64,000 nucleotides of DNA from Paracoccus methylarcula (lineage in GTDB: Bacteria; Pseudomonadota; Alphaproteobacteria; Rhodobacterales; Rhodobacteraceae): positions 124,001-188,000 of the forward strand of contig NZ_PXNQ02000010.1 of assembly GCF_003007735.2 (NCBI RefSeq), given 5' to 3'. Of the stretch, positions 55,599 to 63,403 are shown in pieces. Each line of letters opens with the position of its first letter. Position 1 is the stretch's first letter. The notes under the pieces are model-generated. The model was not told the origin of the DNA. It did not search any database and worked only from the letters and a program-made list of their open reading frames with translations. The position numbers and the translations under genes were made by a program.

Positions 55599-56931
55599 GC
55601 TGCTAATCCGGAACGCCGATGTCGTCGTCACCATGGACGAGGCGCGGCAAGAGATCGCGGGCGGCGATGTGCTGGTCGAGAACGGAAAGATCGTCGCGGT
55701 GGGCCAGGGCCTGCCGCGCGATGGCGCCGAAATCATCGAGGCCGGGGGATGCGTTGTCACCCCCGGCCTCGTCAATACCCATCACCACCTGTTCCAGACC
55801 CTGACCCGCGCCGTGCCCGCCGCCCAGGATGCGGCGCTGTTCGGTTGGCTGCGGACGCTCTATCCGATCTGGTCGCGGATGGGACCCGAGGATATCCGCC
55901 TGTCGGCGCAGGTCGGTCTGGCCGAGCTGGCGCTGTCGGGCTGCACCTGCAGTTCGGATCATCTGTACCTGTTTCCGAACGGCTCGCGGCTGGATGACAG
56001 TATCGAGGCGGCCTCGGATATCGGCATCCGCTTCACCGCCACGCGCGGAGCGATGTCGATCGGCGAGAGCAAGGGCGGCTTGCCGCCCGATGCGCTGGTC
56101 GAGGACGAGCCCGCGATCCTGCGCGACAGCGAGCGGGTGGTGGACGCCTTTCACGATGCGGGCGAGGGGGCGATGGTTCAGGTGGCGCTGGCGCCCTGTT
56201 CGCCCTTTTCGGTCAGCCGCGAATTGATGCGCGATGCTGCGGTGCTGGCACGGGAAAAAGGTGTGCGCCTGCATACCCACCTGGCTGAGAATGACGAGGA
56301 TATTCGCTATTCTCTGGATAATTTCGGAATGCTGCCGGGGGATTACGCGGAAAGCCTGGGCTGGACTGGGGATGATGTCTGGCATGCCCATTGCGTGAAA
56401 CTGTCGGACCCCGAGATCGATCTTTTCGCCCGGAGCGGAACGGGCGTGGCGCATTGCCCCTGCTCGAATGCGCGGCTGGCCAGCGGGATCGCCCCGGTGC
56501 GGGCGATGCGCGACAGGGGTGTGCCGGTGGGGCTGGGGGTCGATGGATCGGCCTCCAATGATTGTAGTCATCTTGGGTTAGAGGCCCGGCAGGCGATGCT
56601 GGTCGCCCGGCTGAGGGACGGTCCCGCCGCCATGGGCGCGCGCGAGGCGCTGGAGATCGCCACGCGTGGCGGTGCGCGGGTGCTGGGCCGCAGCGATATC
56701 GGCGCGCTCGCGCCGGGGATGCAGGCCGATCTGGTCCTGTGGGACATCAACGAACTGCCCGCCGCCGGCCAATGGGATCCGGTCGCGGCGCTGGTGTTCT
56801 GTGCGCCGGTTAGACCCAAGGCGGTCTATGTGCAGGGCAGGGCGGTGGTCGCGGATCACCGACTGCTGACTGCCGATCCGCAGGACTTGCGGGCACGCGC
56901 GCAGAAGGCCGTGGCGCGGCTGGCCGGGTGA
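55588..56931 (+). CDS. 8-oxoguanine/guanine-type deaminase (amidohydrolase)
   Basis: A 447-residue metal-dependent amidohydrolase. The N-terminal metal motif is VNTHHHLFQTLTRAVP, the later ligands are in HTHLAEN and HAHCVKL, and the catalytic Asp is in GLGVDGSASND. These features fit 8-oxoguanine deaminase, which turns 8-oxoguanine into urate; guanine deaminase and atrazine chlorohydrolase are relatives. Product or upstream feed into the urate pathway next door is therefore expected. The ATG at 55588 overlaps the permease by 11 bases. Confidence 0.82.
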   Translation: MPTRLLIRNADVVVTMDEARQEIAGGDVLVENGKIVAVGQGLPRDGAEIIEAGGCVVTPGLVNTHHHLFQTLTRAVPAAQDAALFGWLRTLYPIWSRMGPEDIRLSAQVGLAELALSGCTCSSDHLYLFPNGSRLDDSIEAASDIGIRFTATRGAMSIGESKGGLPPDALVEDEPAILRDSERVVDAFHDAGEGAMVQVALAPCSPFSVSRELMRDAAVLAREKGVRLHTHLAENDEDIRYSLDNFGMLPGDYAESLGWTGDDVWHAHCVKLSDPEIDLFARSGTGVAHCPCSNARLASGIAPVRAMRDRGVPVGLGVDGSASNDCSHLGLEARQAMLVARLRDGPAAMGAREALEIATRGGARVLGRSDIGALAPGMQADLVLWDINELPAAGQWDPVAALVFCAPVRPKAVYVQGRAVVADHRLLTADPQDLRARAQKAVARLAG

Positions 56932-56937
56932 CGCAAT

Positions 56938-56964
56938 TTCGGGCAGGTGCCGAGCCTGCCCGAA
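56938..56964 (+). terminator. Strong hairpin after the deaminase gene
   Basis: TTCGGGCAGG and CCTGCCCGAA form a perfect 10-base stem with a 7-base loop, 7 bases after the stop codon. There is no U-run, so termination may be partial or need Rho. It splits the bhc-permease-deaminase run from uraH-puuD. Confidence 0.6.
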
Positions 56965-56989
56965 GCGTGCTGGGGCTTGGCCTCGGCCG

Positions 56990-57004
56990 ATTTTCTACGA
57001 AAAT
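56990..57004. promoter_or_regulatory. Inverted repeat ATTTTC-TAC-GAAAAT before uraH
   Basis: Six-base arms flank TAC about 85 bases upstream of uraH, in an AT-rich stretch that could hold the promoter of uraH-puuD (a TATAGA lies a few bases on). A regulator site is possible; evidence is limited to the symmetry. Confidence 0.3.
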
Positions 57005-57088
57005 TATAGACTGCCTTGCCTTTGCGCCCTCTCGTCTTACAGGCAGGATCGGTTATCAATGAAACCGCGATAATCAGGGGAGGCGCAG

Positions 57089-57442
57089 ATGCCGGGTTAC
57101 CTGACAACCCATGTTCTTGATACCGCCCGCGGCAAGCCTGCCGAGGGGATGGAGGTGGTGCTGTTTCGTCTGCAAGACGGGCAGCGGGTCGAATTGGCGC
57201 GGTTGAAAACCAATGCCGATGGCCGCACCGACCGGCAGATCCTGCCGGAAAGCGAATTCGAAACCGGCGCATACGAGCTGGAATTCCACGCCGGCGCGTG
57301 GATGGACGCCACCGGTATCCCGCCGGAAAGCCCGCGCTTCCTGGACGTGATCCCGATCCGCTTCGGCATGTCGCAAGAGGATCACTACCATGTGCCGCTG
57401 CTGGTCTCGCCCTTTGGCTATTCAACCTATCGGGGGAGTTGA
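57089..57442 (+). CDS. uraH: 5-hydroxyisourate hydrolase
   Basis: A 117-residue transthyretin-related protein. It hydrolyses 5-hydroxyisourate to OHCU in urate breakdown. The N-terminal GYLTTHVLDTARGKPAEGM supplies the active-site His, and the C-terminus ends in the diagnostic YRGS. GGGGAGG lies upstream of the ATG. It is 3 bases from puuD, which makes its substrate. The next enzymes, OHCU decarboxylase and allantoinase, are not in the window. Confidence 0.95.
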   Translation: MPGYLTTHVLDTARGKPAEGMEVVLFRLQDGQRVELARLKTNADGRTDRQILPESEFETGAYELEFHAGAWMDATGIPPESPRFLDVIPIRFGMSQEDHYHVPLLVSPFGYSTYRGS

Positions 57443-57445
57443 GCG

Positions 57446-58699
57446 ATGATTCCCGATTATGTCATCATCTGGGAATGGCTGAGTTTCGCGATCCGCTGGC
57501 TGCACGTGATCACCGCCATCGCCTGGATCGGTTCTTCCTTCTATTTCGTCGCGCTGGATCTGGGACTGGTCCAGGCGCCCGGCCTGCCCAAGGGCGCGCA
57601 TGGCGAGGAATGGCAGGTCCATGGCGGCGGTTTCTACCATATCCAGAAATACCTGGTCGCGCCGGAACGGATGCCCGAGCACCTGACATGGTTCAAATGG
57701 GAAAGCTACGCGACATGGTTGTCGGGCGCGGCGCTGCTGATGGTCACCTATTGGGCCGGGGCGAACCTGTTCCTGATCGATCCGGCCAAGATGGACCTGG
57801 CGCAATGGCAGGCGATCCTGATCTCGGGCGGTTCTCTGGCGATCGGCTGGCTGATCTATGACACCTTGTGCAAATCGCCGCTCGGGGAACGCCCGACGGT
57901 GTTGATGCTGCTGCTCTTCGTGGCGCTGGTCGTCATGGGCTGGGGCTATGACCAGGTCTTCACCGGACGCGCGGCGCTCTTGCATCTGGGGGCCTTCACC
58001 GCGACGATCATGACCGCGAATGTGTTCCTGGTCATCATGCCGAACCAGCGCATCGTGGTGGCCGATCTCAAGGCCGGGCGCGCGCCCGATCCGAAATACG
58101 GCAAGATCGCCAAGCTGCGTTCGACGCATAACAACTACCTGACCCTGCCGGTCATCTTCCTGATGCTGTCGAACCATTACCCGCTGGCCTTCGCGAGCGA
58201 TTACAACTGGCTGATCGCGGCGCTGATCTTCCTGATGGGCGTGACCATCCGGCATTTCTTCAACACCATGCATGCCCGCAAGGGCGATCTGTGGTGGACC
58301 TGGGCGATCACGGCGGTGCTGTTCATCATGATCATGTGGCTGAGCTCCATCGGTCTCAACCAGGACACGCTGGAGAATGCCGAGACCCGTGCCCTGACCC
58401 CGGTCGAGACCCGTTACGCCGAGGCGGCGGGTTTCGACGAGGTCGCTGATATCGTCGCGGGACGCTGTTCGATGTGCCATGCGCGCGAGCCCTTCTACGA
58501 AGGCATCTACCACGCGCCGAAGGGGGTGTTCCTCGAGACCCCCTCGGACATCGCCCGGGCGGCGCGCGAGATCTATGTCCAGGCGGGGCTGACCGACGCG
58601 ATGCCGCCCGCCAATGTCAGCTTCATGGAAGACGAAGAGCGCGCCAAGGTCATCCGCTGGTTCCGCGCGGCGGGGGGCGCCGACCTGGCCGGAATGTGA
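57446..58699 (+). CDS. puuD: Urate hydroxylase PuuD (membrane-bound, cytochrome c fusion)
   Basis: A 417-residue integral membrane protein that oxidises urate to 5-hydroxyisourate and passes electrons to a C-terminal cytochrome c domain. The start has IIWEWLSFAIRWLHVITAIAWIGSSFYF; eight or so helices follow, and the haem motif CSMCH is at about residue 340, ahead of a short cytochrome c fold with a Met-containing MPPANVSF. It forms a two-gene unit with uraH. Unlike soluble urate oxidase it should feed the respiratory chain. Confidence 0.93.
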   Translation: MIPDYVIIWEWLSFAIRWLHVITAIAWIGSSFYFVALDLGLVQAPGLPKGAHGEEWQVHGGGFYHIQKYLVAPERMPEHLTWFKWESYATWLSGAALLMVTYWAGANLFLIDPAKMDLAQWQAILISGGSLAIGWLIYDTLCKSPLGERPTVLMLLLFVALVVMGWGYDQVFTGRAALLHLGAFTATIMTANVFLVIMPNQRIVVADLKAGRAPDPKYGKIAKLRSTHNNYLTLPVIFLMLSNHYPLAFASDYNWLIAALIFLMGVTIRHFFNTMHARKGDLWWTWAITAVLFIMIMWLSSIGLNQDTLENAETRALTPVETRYAEAAGFDEVADIVAGRCSMCHAREPFYEGIYHAPKGVFLETPSDIARAAREIYVQAGLTDAMPPANVSFMEDEERAKVIRWFRAAGGADLAGM

Positions 58700-58770
58700 C
58701 CCCGCCGGCGCCATCAGCGCCAACGCCGGTGACGATCCCCGATCTCGGCAAGGATCGATCCCGCGCGGCC

Positions 58771-58815
58771 TTTCTTCTTCATGCAAATATCCCGGGGAGT
58801 CGCCGGAACGGCGAC
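58771..58815 (-). repeat. Intergenic repeat, copy B: hairpin plus CCCGGGATATTT/CATGAAGAAGA core
   Basis: On the minus strand the hairpin (GTCGCCG at 58809-58815, CGGCGAC at 58799-58805, loop of 3) is followed by CCCCGGGATATTT and GCATGAAGAAGA. It matches copy A at 33815-33882 in order and bases and again lies between two convergent genes. It could act as a two-way terminator. Confidence 0.7.
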
Positions 58816-58861
58816 GGGGCAGGGCCCCGAAAGCCGGACCACCCATCACTGCCCGCTGCTT

Positions 58862-59737
58862 CTATGGCAGGATGAATTCCACGCCCGGCAGTGCCGCGAT
58901 CTCCGCGACATCGCGGTAATAGTTGTCGGTCACCTGGTCGACCAGTTCCTGGGTCCAGCCTGGCAGGTTGATCGGCTGATCGAGGGCCTCCTTGACGGAA
59001 TGCTCCTGCAATAACCGGGTGCATAATTCCCGCCGTTGGGCGATGGAAAGCTGGTCGCGGCTGCTCATCGCATCGCGCAGCTCTTCGGTCCCGGTGCTGT
59101 CCAGGATTTCATGCATATACAGCATGCCATCCTTCAGCGGCGCATCGGGGGAGATGTCGCCGGCCAGCCGGACCACCTCGGGCCAGATCAGCGGGACGTC
59201 CTCGTGGCACCAGATGACGACGCGCCGTCCCTGGGCCGCCTGCACCATGCGCTGCGCAGCTTCGCGCCAGCGCAGGTCCAGCGGGTGGCGTCCCTGCATG
59301 AGGACATTGTAATCGCCGGTCTTGAAGCGCGGCAGCATGTCGGACAGCAGGGTGGCGGGGTTGCGGATTGCCACGAAGAATTCGGAGTCATATTTCGGAA
59401 ACAGGTTGGCCAGTGCGGCCACCCGGTTGCCGATCTGCGGATACAGCCCGTCCCGTCCGACGATTCGCCCGACCGCGCCCATGAAGGTGGGAGTGGAGAA
59501 GATCACCCGCTCCGGATCGTCGGTGGTCAGCAGGGCGTCGAGGATGACCTCTTCCATCTCGATGGTCGCCGGTCCGCCCTTGAGCGGCATCAGCGCCTGT
59601 TCGAACAACCCGCTATGCCTGCTGGGCGGCACGATCTCGGTCCGGTTCTTCAGCAGCCATTCACGATTGTTCAGCAGCGTTTTCAGTAACCGGTCGTCAT
59701 CCGTCCCGTGTACGCCGATATGAAAGACCATCTGCAT
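58862..59737 (-). CDS. Unknown protein, sulfotransferase-like
   Basis: A 291-residue soluble protein. MVFHIGVHGTDDDRLLKTLLNNREWLLKN resembles the start of bacterial sulfotransferase-like proteins, but the phosphosulfate-binding loop, usually K-T-G-T-T, reads GTDDD, so PAPS binding is doubtful. It also has FFVAIRNPATLLSDMLP, similar to the second motif (RNP). I read this as a diverged member that may have lost activity. The gene converges on puuD and is divergent from an ABC permease. Confidence 0.6.
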   Translation of the reverse strand: MQMVFHIGVHGTDDDRLLKTLLNNREWLLKNRTEIVPPSRHSGLFEQALMPLKGGPATIEMEEVILDALLTTDDPERVIFSTPTFMGAVGRIVGRDGLYPQIGNRVAALANLFPKYDSEFFVAIRNPATLLSDMLPRFKTGDYNVLMQGRHPLDLRWREAAQRMVQAAQGRRVVIWCHEDVPLIWPEVVRLAGDISPDAPLKDGMLYMHEILDSTGTEELRDAMSSRDQLSIAQRRELCTRLLQEHSVKEALDQPINLPGWTQELVDQVTDNYYRDVAEIAALPGVEFILP

Positions 59738-59855
59738 CTGGTTCGTCCTCTTGAATACGGTAAACCCGGCACGTCATAATTTGCGGAGTGCGAATCCCGG
59801 CGCACATTACCCGGCAGAGATAGACAGTCAAACCGCTTTGCGCTATCGGCGCGAT

Positions 59856-61577
59856 ATGAGCGTTTCTGACATGCCCGGACGGCGGCGGGGCCGCCGCGAA
59901 AGCAGCCTGCGGCAAGGCTCCGGGCGGGCCTGGTCGGTCATGGCGGCGTTGATCGCCGCGCTAGTGCTGATGCCGGTGGCGGCGGTCGCCTGGATGGCGC
60001 TGAACCCGACCGAGAATATCTGGCCGCATCTGCTGAGCTCGGTCCTGCCGCGCTACCTGTCGAACACGGTGATCCTGGCGGTGGGGACCGGCCTGCTGTC
60101 GGCCTGCATGGGGGCGGGCTCGGCCTGGCTGGTCAGCATGTATGATTTTCCCGGCCGCCGGTGGCTGCAATGGCTGCTTTTGGCGCCGCTGGCCGTGCCC
60201 GCCTATATCGGCGCCTATGCGCTGGCCGATTTCCTGGATTATTCCGGCCCGGTGCAAACCGCCCTGCGCGGCTGGTTCGGCTGGGCCAATGCGGGAGATT
60301 ACTGGTTCCCCCGGATCCGCTCGATCGAAGCGGCCATCCTGGTCCTGTCGGCGGCGCTTTATCCCTATGTCTACCTGTTGACCCGGGCCGCCCTGCATGA
60401 GCAATCCGGCAGCGCCTACGAGGTCGCGCGCGCCCTGGGCGCCGGCCCCTGGGGGCTGTTCCGTCGTGTCGGCCTGCCGCTGGCCCGTCCTGCCATCGTC
60501 GCAGGCTCGGCCATCGCGATGATGGAATCGGTCGCCGATTACGGCGTGGTCAGCTATTTCGGTGTGCAGACGCTGAATACCGGCATCTTCACAACATGGC
60601 TCGAACGCCGCAATGCCGGTGGCGCGGCGCAGATCGCCTGTGTCATCCTGCTGGTGGTCCTGGTCCTGGCGCTGTGGGAGCGTTTCGCGCGCCGTAATGC
60701 CCGTTTCCATCAAAGCGCGCGCCAGCCCCGCCCGATCACCCGCCAGTTGCTGAAAGGCCTGCCCGCGGGGGCCGCGACGATCGCCTGCATGCTTCCCTTT
60801 GCCCTGGGCTTCCTGCTACCGGTCGGGGTGATCCTGAACTATGCGCTGGCCTATCCCGAGGGATGGATCACGCCCGGGCTGGGGCTTGCGGTCTGGCATA
60901 CGGTCAGCCTGGGCGGGATCGCGGCCTTCCTGACCGTGGGGATGGCCCTGGTCATGGTCTACGGGGTGCGCCTGTCCGGGCGCAGCCTGCCCCGGCTGTT
61001 GCTGCCGGCGACGATGATCGGCTATGCCGCACCCGGCGCCGTGCTGGCAGTCGGCATCCTGATTCCCCTGGCGGCACTGGATCACCGGCTCGCCGATGGC
61101 TGGCTGGCGCTGACCGGCAGTGATCCGGGACTGATCCTGACCGGCAGCGGCACCGCAATCGTGCTTGCCTACATGGTGCGCTTCTTCGCCATCGGGCAGG
61201 GCGCCATCGACGGCGCCTTCACGCGGGTGGCGCCCTCCTTGCCGATGGCGGCCCGGTCTCTTGGCCGCAGCAATGCCGGAGTGCTCCGCGATGTGTTCAT
61301 GCCGCTGATGCGGGGCTCGGTCGGCTCGGCGCTGCTGCTGATCTTCGTTGACAGCTGCAAGGAATTGCCCGCAACATTGCTGTTGCGCCCGTTCAGCTAT
61401 GAAACCCTCGCGACCCGCGTGCATGAAAAGGCCAGCCTCGAGGATTTGGGCAATGCCGCACCCGCCGCGTTGCTGGTCATGTCAGTGGGGCTTCTTGCGG
61501 TTATCTTGCTGGCACATACCAACCCCGGCTTGCGCAAAGCCGCGTCACGCGGTATCGGAGTGTCGCAAGCGGGCTAG
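59856..61577 (+). CDS. ABC transporter permease, FbpB-type (iron or similar), two-domain
   Basis: A 573-residue fused permease with two BPD_transp_1 halves, each with about six helices. The EAA-type loops are EVARALGAGPWGLFRRVGLPLARPAI and APSLPMAARSLGRSNAGVLRDVFMPL. This layout is typical of ferric iron (FbpB) and thiamine (ThiP) importers. No binding protein or ATPase gene is next to it in the window. The ATG at 59856 was chosen because the alternative upstream codon adds a non-family tail. The tRNA-Thr gene starts 9 bases after it. Confidence 0.87.
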   Translation: MSVSDMPGRRRGRRESSLRQGSGRAWSVMAALIAALVLMPVAAVAWMALNPTENIWPHLLSSVLPRYLSNTVILAVGTGLLSACMGAGSAWLVSMYDFPGRRWLQWLLLAPLAVPAYIGAYALADFLDYSGPVQTALRGWFGWANAGDYWFPRIRSIEAAILVLSAALYPYVYLLTRAALHEQSGSAYEVARALGAGPWGLFRRVGLPLARPAIVAGSAIAMMESVADYGVVSYFGVQTLNTGIFTTWLERRNAGGAAQIACVILLVVLVLALWERFARRNARFHQSARQPRPITRQLLKGLPAGAATIACMLPFALGFLLPVGVILNYALAYPEGWITPGLGLAVWHTVSLGGIAAFLTVGMALVMVYGVRLSGRSLPRLLLPATMIGYAAPGAVLAVGILIPLAALDHRLADGWLALTGSDPGLILTGSGTAIVLAYMVRFFAIGQGAIDGAFTRVAPSLPMAARSLGRSNAGVLRDVFMPLMRGSVGSALLLIFVDSCKELPATLLLRPFSYETLATRVHEKASLEDLGNAAPAALLVMSVGLLAVILLAHTNPGLRKAASRGIGVSQAG

Positions 61578-61586
61578 TCCCGCCGG

Positions 61587-61662
61587 GCCGGTTTAGCTCA
61601 GCTGGTAGAGCAGCTGATTTGTAATCAGAAGGTCGCGGGTTCGATTCCTGCAACCGGCACCA
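61587..61662 (+). tRNA. tRNA-Thr (anticodon TGT)
   Basis: A complete 76-base cloverleaf with encoded CCA. The acceptor stem is GCCGGTT with AACCGGC, the D arm TAGCTCAGCTGGTAGAGC, the anticodon loop TTTGTAA with TGT at 61620-61622 and the T arm GCGGGTTCGATTCCTGC. The base pair at the top of the anticodon stem is mismatched (G-A). Its 3' end borders an AT-richer region, a common integration point for islands. Confidence 0.96.
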
Positions 61663-62074
61663 AAAACACATTGAAAATCAACATGTCGACATGATTGCGT
61701 TTGGGCGCGATGGTGGGACCTTTGTGGGCTGATCGGACAGACGGATTCGGATGGATGAATCTGTCGGGAGATGTGGGGACAGCGCCACTCTGCGCTGCCA
61801 CGCCGATTGTAGGGTGTCCAGGGACGTTCTCAGGCCCGCATCCATCAACGCCCCCTATCGCGCGTATAATTCGGGCTACAGCGAACGACAGACGCTATGT
61901 GACGGCGAAAGGGCGTTGCATGACGCGTATACGCAGGGGCGGCAAGGCTGGAACATGCAAGCCGGGCGCAAGAACCGGCGCCCTTACCACGTTAATGTAG
62001 ATGGACGCAACTATAGCGTGCCCTTCCAACAACCTCGAATCACTTGCTAAGTCAGGCAAGCAGGAACAAGCGAT
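61663..62074. other. Low-information stretch after tRNA-Thr
   Basis: About 410 bases with no gene I recognise. An open frame at 61751-62050 (plus strand, 99 codons) has a Tyr/Arg/Gln-rich end but no known family, no clear ribosome site and a composition not like neighbouring genes. It could be a gene remnant or a small orphan. No copy of the tRNA 3' end is visible here. Confidence 0.4.
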
Positions 62075-62326
62075 TCAGCAGCGCGACGCTGATCCCTCCA
62101 CAATGACGCCACCGTGGCTCGTTTTTGAACCAATGGTAGCCGTCGGCCGACCGTCCACGATACAGGCCGAGCTACCTGTGACGATCACCGCACCACAGGC
62201 AGTTTTGTCTCCGACAGTCGCAATCGGTTTGCCATCGCAGGTAGACTGTGATGCCACTGAAATGATGGTATTCGCCCCGTGAACCGGGCAGATATGCTTA
62301 TCTCCAAGTCTACTCACTGGTTTCAT
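62075..62326 (-). CDS. PAAR-domain protein (type VI secretion spike tip)
   Basis: An 83-residue protein that is almost only a PAAR domain: RLGDKHICPVHGANTI, then SQSTCDGKPIATVGDKTACG, VDGRPTATIGSKTSHGG and a final EGSASRC. The repeated G-x-P/x-A-T-x-G-x-x-T pattern and paired His/Cys metal ligands are typical. PAAR proteins cap the VgrG spike of the type VI secretion system and carry effectors. A strong GGGGAGG precedes the start at 62326. It follows two unknown genes on the same strand. Confidence 0.9.
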   Translation of the reverse strand: MKPVSRLGDKHICPVHGANTIISVASQSTCDGKPIATVGDKTACGAVIVTGSSACIVDGRPTATIGSKTSHGGVIVEGSASRC

Positions 62327-62347
62327 GCTGCCTCCCCTTGTCTCACG

Positions 62348-63403
62348 CTAAAGGCCCACATTTATTTCGGCGATACGCCATTCCCCGGATTCTGATTTGT
62401 AGAAAACAACGGGAAATACCGAGGTAATATCCTTGCTGCTCCCGGGTGGCAGGGCCCAGATTATGGGGTCAGGGCGAATACGCACCAATCGCCCACCATC
62501 CATGAACTGCAAAGCTGCGCTCTCTATACCGGTCTTCATCCGTAGGTCCTGCAGTTCGCTGCCGTCGGGATGCCTTTGATTGAACATGTCGAGCCCCAGT
62601 TCAGTGTTTCCGACAAATTCTTCGGCACTGGATGCATCGGAAGTCAGGATAAAGGCCGTCCGTTCCCATACAGGGCGCGCTTCGCGTAGAATGGTGGCTT
62701 TGTCACCGCGTGCGATCAGGTCGTGAAGACGCTGATAGGCCTGCATCAACTCCTTGCGCGTCGCAGGAGAATCCTCAAGCTGCACTGCGTCTTCCTCGCG
62801 CCAATGGAAAGGTGGCAACTCTTCGTCATCCACCTCGATCATGAAATCCAGCCGATAGCCCCCGATTGTCTCTCCTGTCTTGAAAACAATCGATCTTGGA
62901 GGGAGGTCCGAAATGGTGAACTTGCCGTCGGTGCGCAAGGACGGTTGTACCATCACCCGATCCATTCCGGCGGCGGTCTTGTCTTCGGCAACGAAATCAT
63001 TTCGGGTCATGTCATAGCGCAATGTGACGCAGTTGATTTCCCGACTTTCCCTTGTCGCATAGTCGATACGCTGTATTGATATGTCGATCAATAATCCATC
63101 ACGCAGCTCGAAAATAAAATCTCCATTTTCAGCGGTTTCCCCCGTTAATGGAGAAAATAGCAATGATACAGTGTTGCGGCCCGGTTGAAGCTGCATACCA
63201 ATATTGCCATCCGAGGTTTCGTATCCGAAATTTCCATTTTCTCGAACGTAAAGATCGTTAACTCGTAACGACCAAGCCAAACCGTCAGTTTGGATCTTGG
63301 CGTAATACCCGTGATCAAGGTTTTGGTTCTGCGCCATGCTTGGACCTTTCAGAAAGCAGATCGCGATAAATAATGCGGTCAACAATCTCAGTATTTTTCC
63401 CAT
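62348..63403 (-). CDS. Unknown secreted protein in the PAAR gene cluster
   Basis: A 351-residue protein with a signal peptide (LLTALFIAICFLKGPSMA then QNQN). The rest shows beta-rich sequence with no family I recognise; one notable stretch is FHWREEDAVQLEDSPATRKELMQAY. It overlaps the upstream gene by 16 bases and ends 21 bases before PAAR. A periplasmic immunity or accessory protein for a type VI effector is a reasonable guess, but there is no direct evidence. Base composition is more AT-rich than the rest of the window. Confidence 0.6.
   Translation of the reverse strand: MGKILRLLTALFIAICFLKGPSMAQNQNLDHGYYAKIQTDGLAWSLRVNDLYVRENGNFGYETSDGNIGMQLQPGRNTVSLLFSPLTGETAENGDFIFELRDGLLIDISIQRIDYATRESREINCVTLRYDMTRNDFVAEDKTAAGMDRVMVQPSLRTDGKFTISDLPPRSIVFKTGETIGGYRLDFMIEVDDEELPPFHWREEDAVQLEDSPATRKELMQAYQRLHDLIARGDKATILREARPVWERTAFILTSDASSAEEFVGNTELGLDMFNQRHPDGSELQDLRMKTGIESAALQFMDGGRLVRIRPDPIIWALPPGSSKDITSVFPVVFYKSESGEWRIAEINVGL

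Noticed and set aside
54333..55775. Open frame of 480 codons on the minus strand over the purine permease and deaminase genes
   Set aside because: Same kind of antisense shadow: biased composition, no motif, covers known genes on the plus strand.
61751..62050. 99-codon open frame after tRNA-Thr as a real gene
   Set aside because: No ribosome site, no recognised family, and overlapping frames are equally open; kept only as part of an unexplained stretch.
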